Source: Xylophilus sp. GW821-FHT01B05 (GTDB taxonomy: Bacteria > Pseudomonadota > Gammaproteobacteria > Burkholderiales > Burkholderiaceae_C). Taken from it: 64,000 bases of DNA. The DNA lies in contig CP152408.1 of NCBI GenBank assembly GCA_038961845.1, positions 1,054,001 through 1,118,000 on the forward strand, given 5' to 3'. The position numbers were made by a program, and so were the translations under genes. The notes beneath the pieces were generated by a model. That model was not told the origin of the DNA and did no database searches. It worked only from the letters and a program-made list of their open reading frames with translations. Of the stretch, positions 63,941-64,000 are shown piece after piece. Numbering within the stretch: the stretch's first letter is position 1; the number at the start of each line of letters is the position of its first letter.

Positions 63941-64000
63941 ATGAGCACGGTTCTTGTCCTCGGCGCCTCACGCGGCATAGGCCTGGAGTTCGCGCGCCAG
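63941..64000 (+). CDS. SDR family oxidoreductase, N-terminal part only
   Basis: The window ends after 20 codons. They read MSTVLVLGASRGIGLEFARQ, which includes the GxxxGIG dinucleotide-binding motif of short-chain dehydrogenases. It starts 72 bp after the thiolase stop on the same strand. Nothing more can be said about length or substrate. Confidence 0.75.
   Translation, partial: MSTVLVLGASRGIGLEFARQ

Overview
The window is a high-GC, densely packed piece of chromosome. Gene order and content point to a betaproteobacterium of the family Comamonadaceae, probably near Acidovorax (an inference, since no 16S gene is present). Supporting blocks are RNase II-tonB-aroE-mtgA, rubredoxin-pilGHIJL, corC-lnt, glyQS-gmhB-plsC-ygjP and merR-can-aceK-thiolase. 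No rRNA, tRNA, CRISPR array, complete insertion sequence, prophage or classical defence system was seen. All genes are read from sequence alone.

Layout. 1-2371 (minus): the flp end of a tad/Flp pilus locus (flp pilin, prepilin peptidase, TadE-like protein, CpaB), which continues off the left edge. 2372-3230: gene-poor, AT-richer spacer with two hairpin repeats. 3231-8313 (minus): RNase II, a TonB-like protein, aroE, mtgA and a TPR protein. 8498-10748 (minus): thiD and hemL. 10905-20822 (plus): rubredoxin and the pil-chp chemosensory system for twitching motility, ending in a 1997-residue CheA-type hybrid kinase. 21059-25835: a phosphoethanolamine-transferase-like enzyme divergent from a MipA/OmpV outer-membrane protein with its own two-component system. 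This resembles an envelope or cationic-peptide response module and is the most interesting functional cluster here. 25846-28237: an SDR/TetR pair with a clear palindromic operator, bracketed by two non-autonomous repeat elements. 28332-34804: a lipoprotein, a flavin reductase, a chemoreceptor, an MBL hydrolase, an acyl-CoA ligase and a lipase-like hydrolase. 34801-39760: a Fur box, a TonB-dependent siderophore receptor and a membrane PepSY/flavodoxin/ferredoxin-reductase fusion, forming an iron-siderophore uptake and reduction unit. 40020-43593: aldehyde dehydrogenase, GMC alcohol dehydrogenase and an Lrp-type regulator. 43726-51106: an HD-domain protein, a GNAT enzyme, corC-lnt, glutamate dehydrogenase and a periplasmic asparaginase. 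51309-56733: glyQS, gmhB, plsC and a YgjP-type metallopeptidase. 56857-64000: an SDR, a rhodanese, ArsC and an MBL hydrolase, then a LiuR-like MerR regulator, carbonic anhydrase, aceK, a thiolase and the start of another SDR.

A second theme is repeats. At least four families of short dispersed, mostly palindromic repeats fill the intergenic gaps. Family A is an AGCCCAGG-N5-CCTGGGCT hairpin flanked by TAGCTA tracts. Family B is a roughly 125-bp block with CCCCCTTGCAGGGGG and CCGGCAAAGCCGG hairpins. Family C is a long hairpin around CTTCGACAGGCTCAG. A 475-bp element with inverted ends also occurs. These sit mainly at gene ends and probably act as terminators or mRNA stabilisers. One of them makes the open frame of the RNase II gene look longer than the gene really is.
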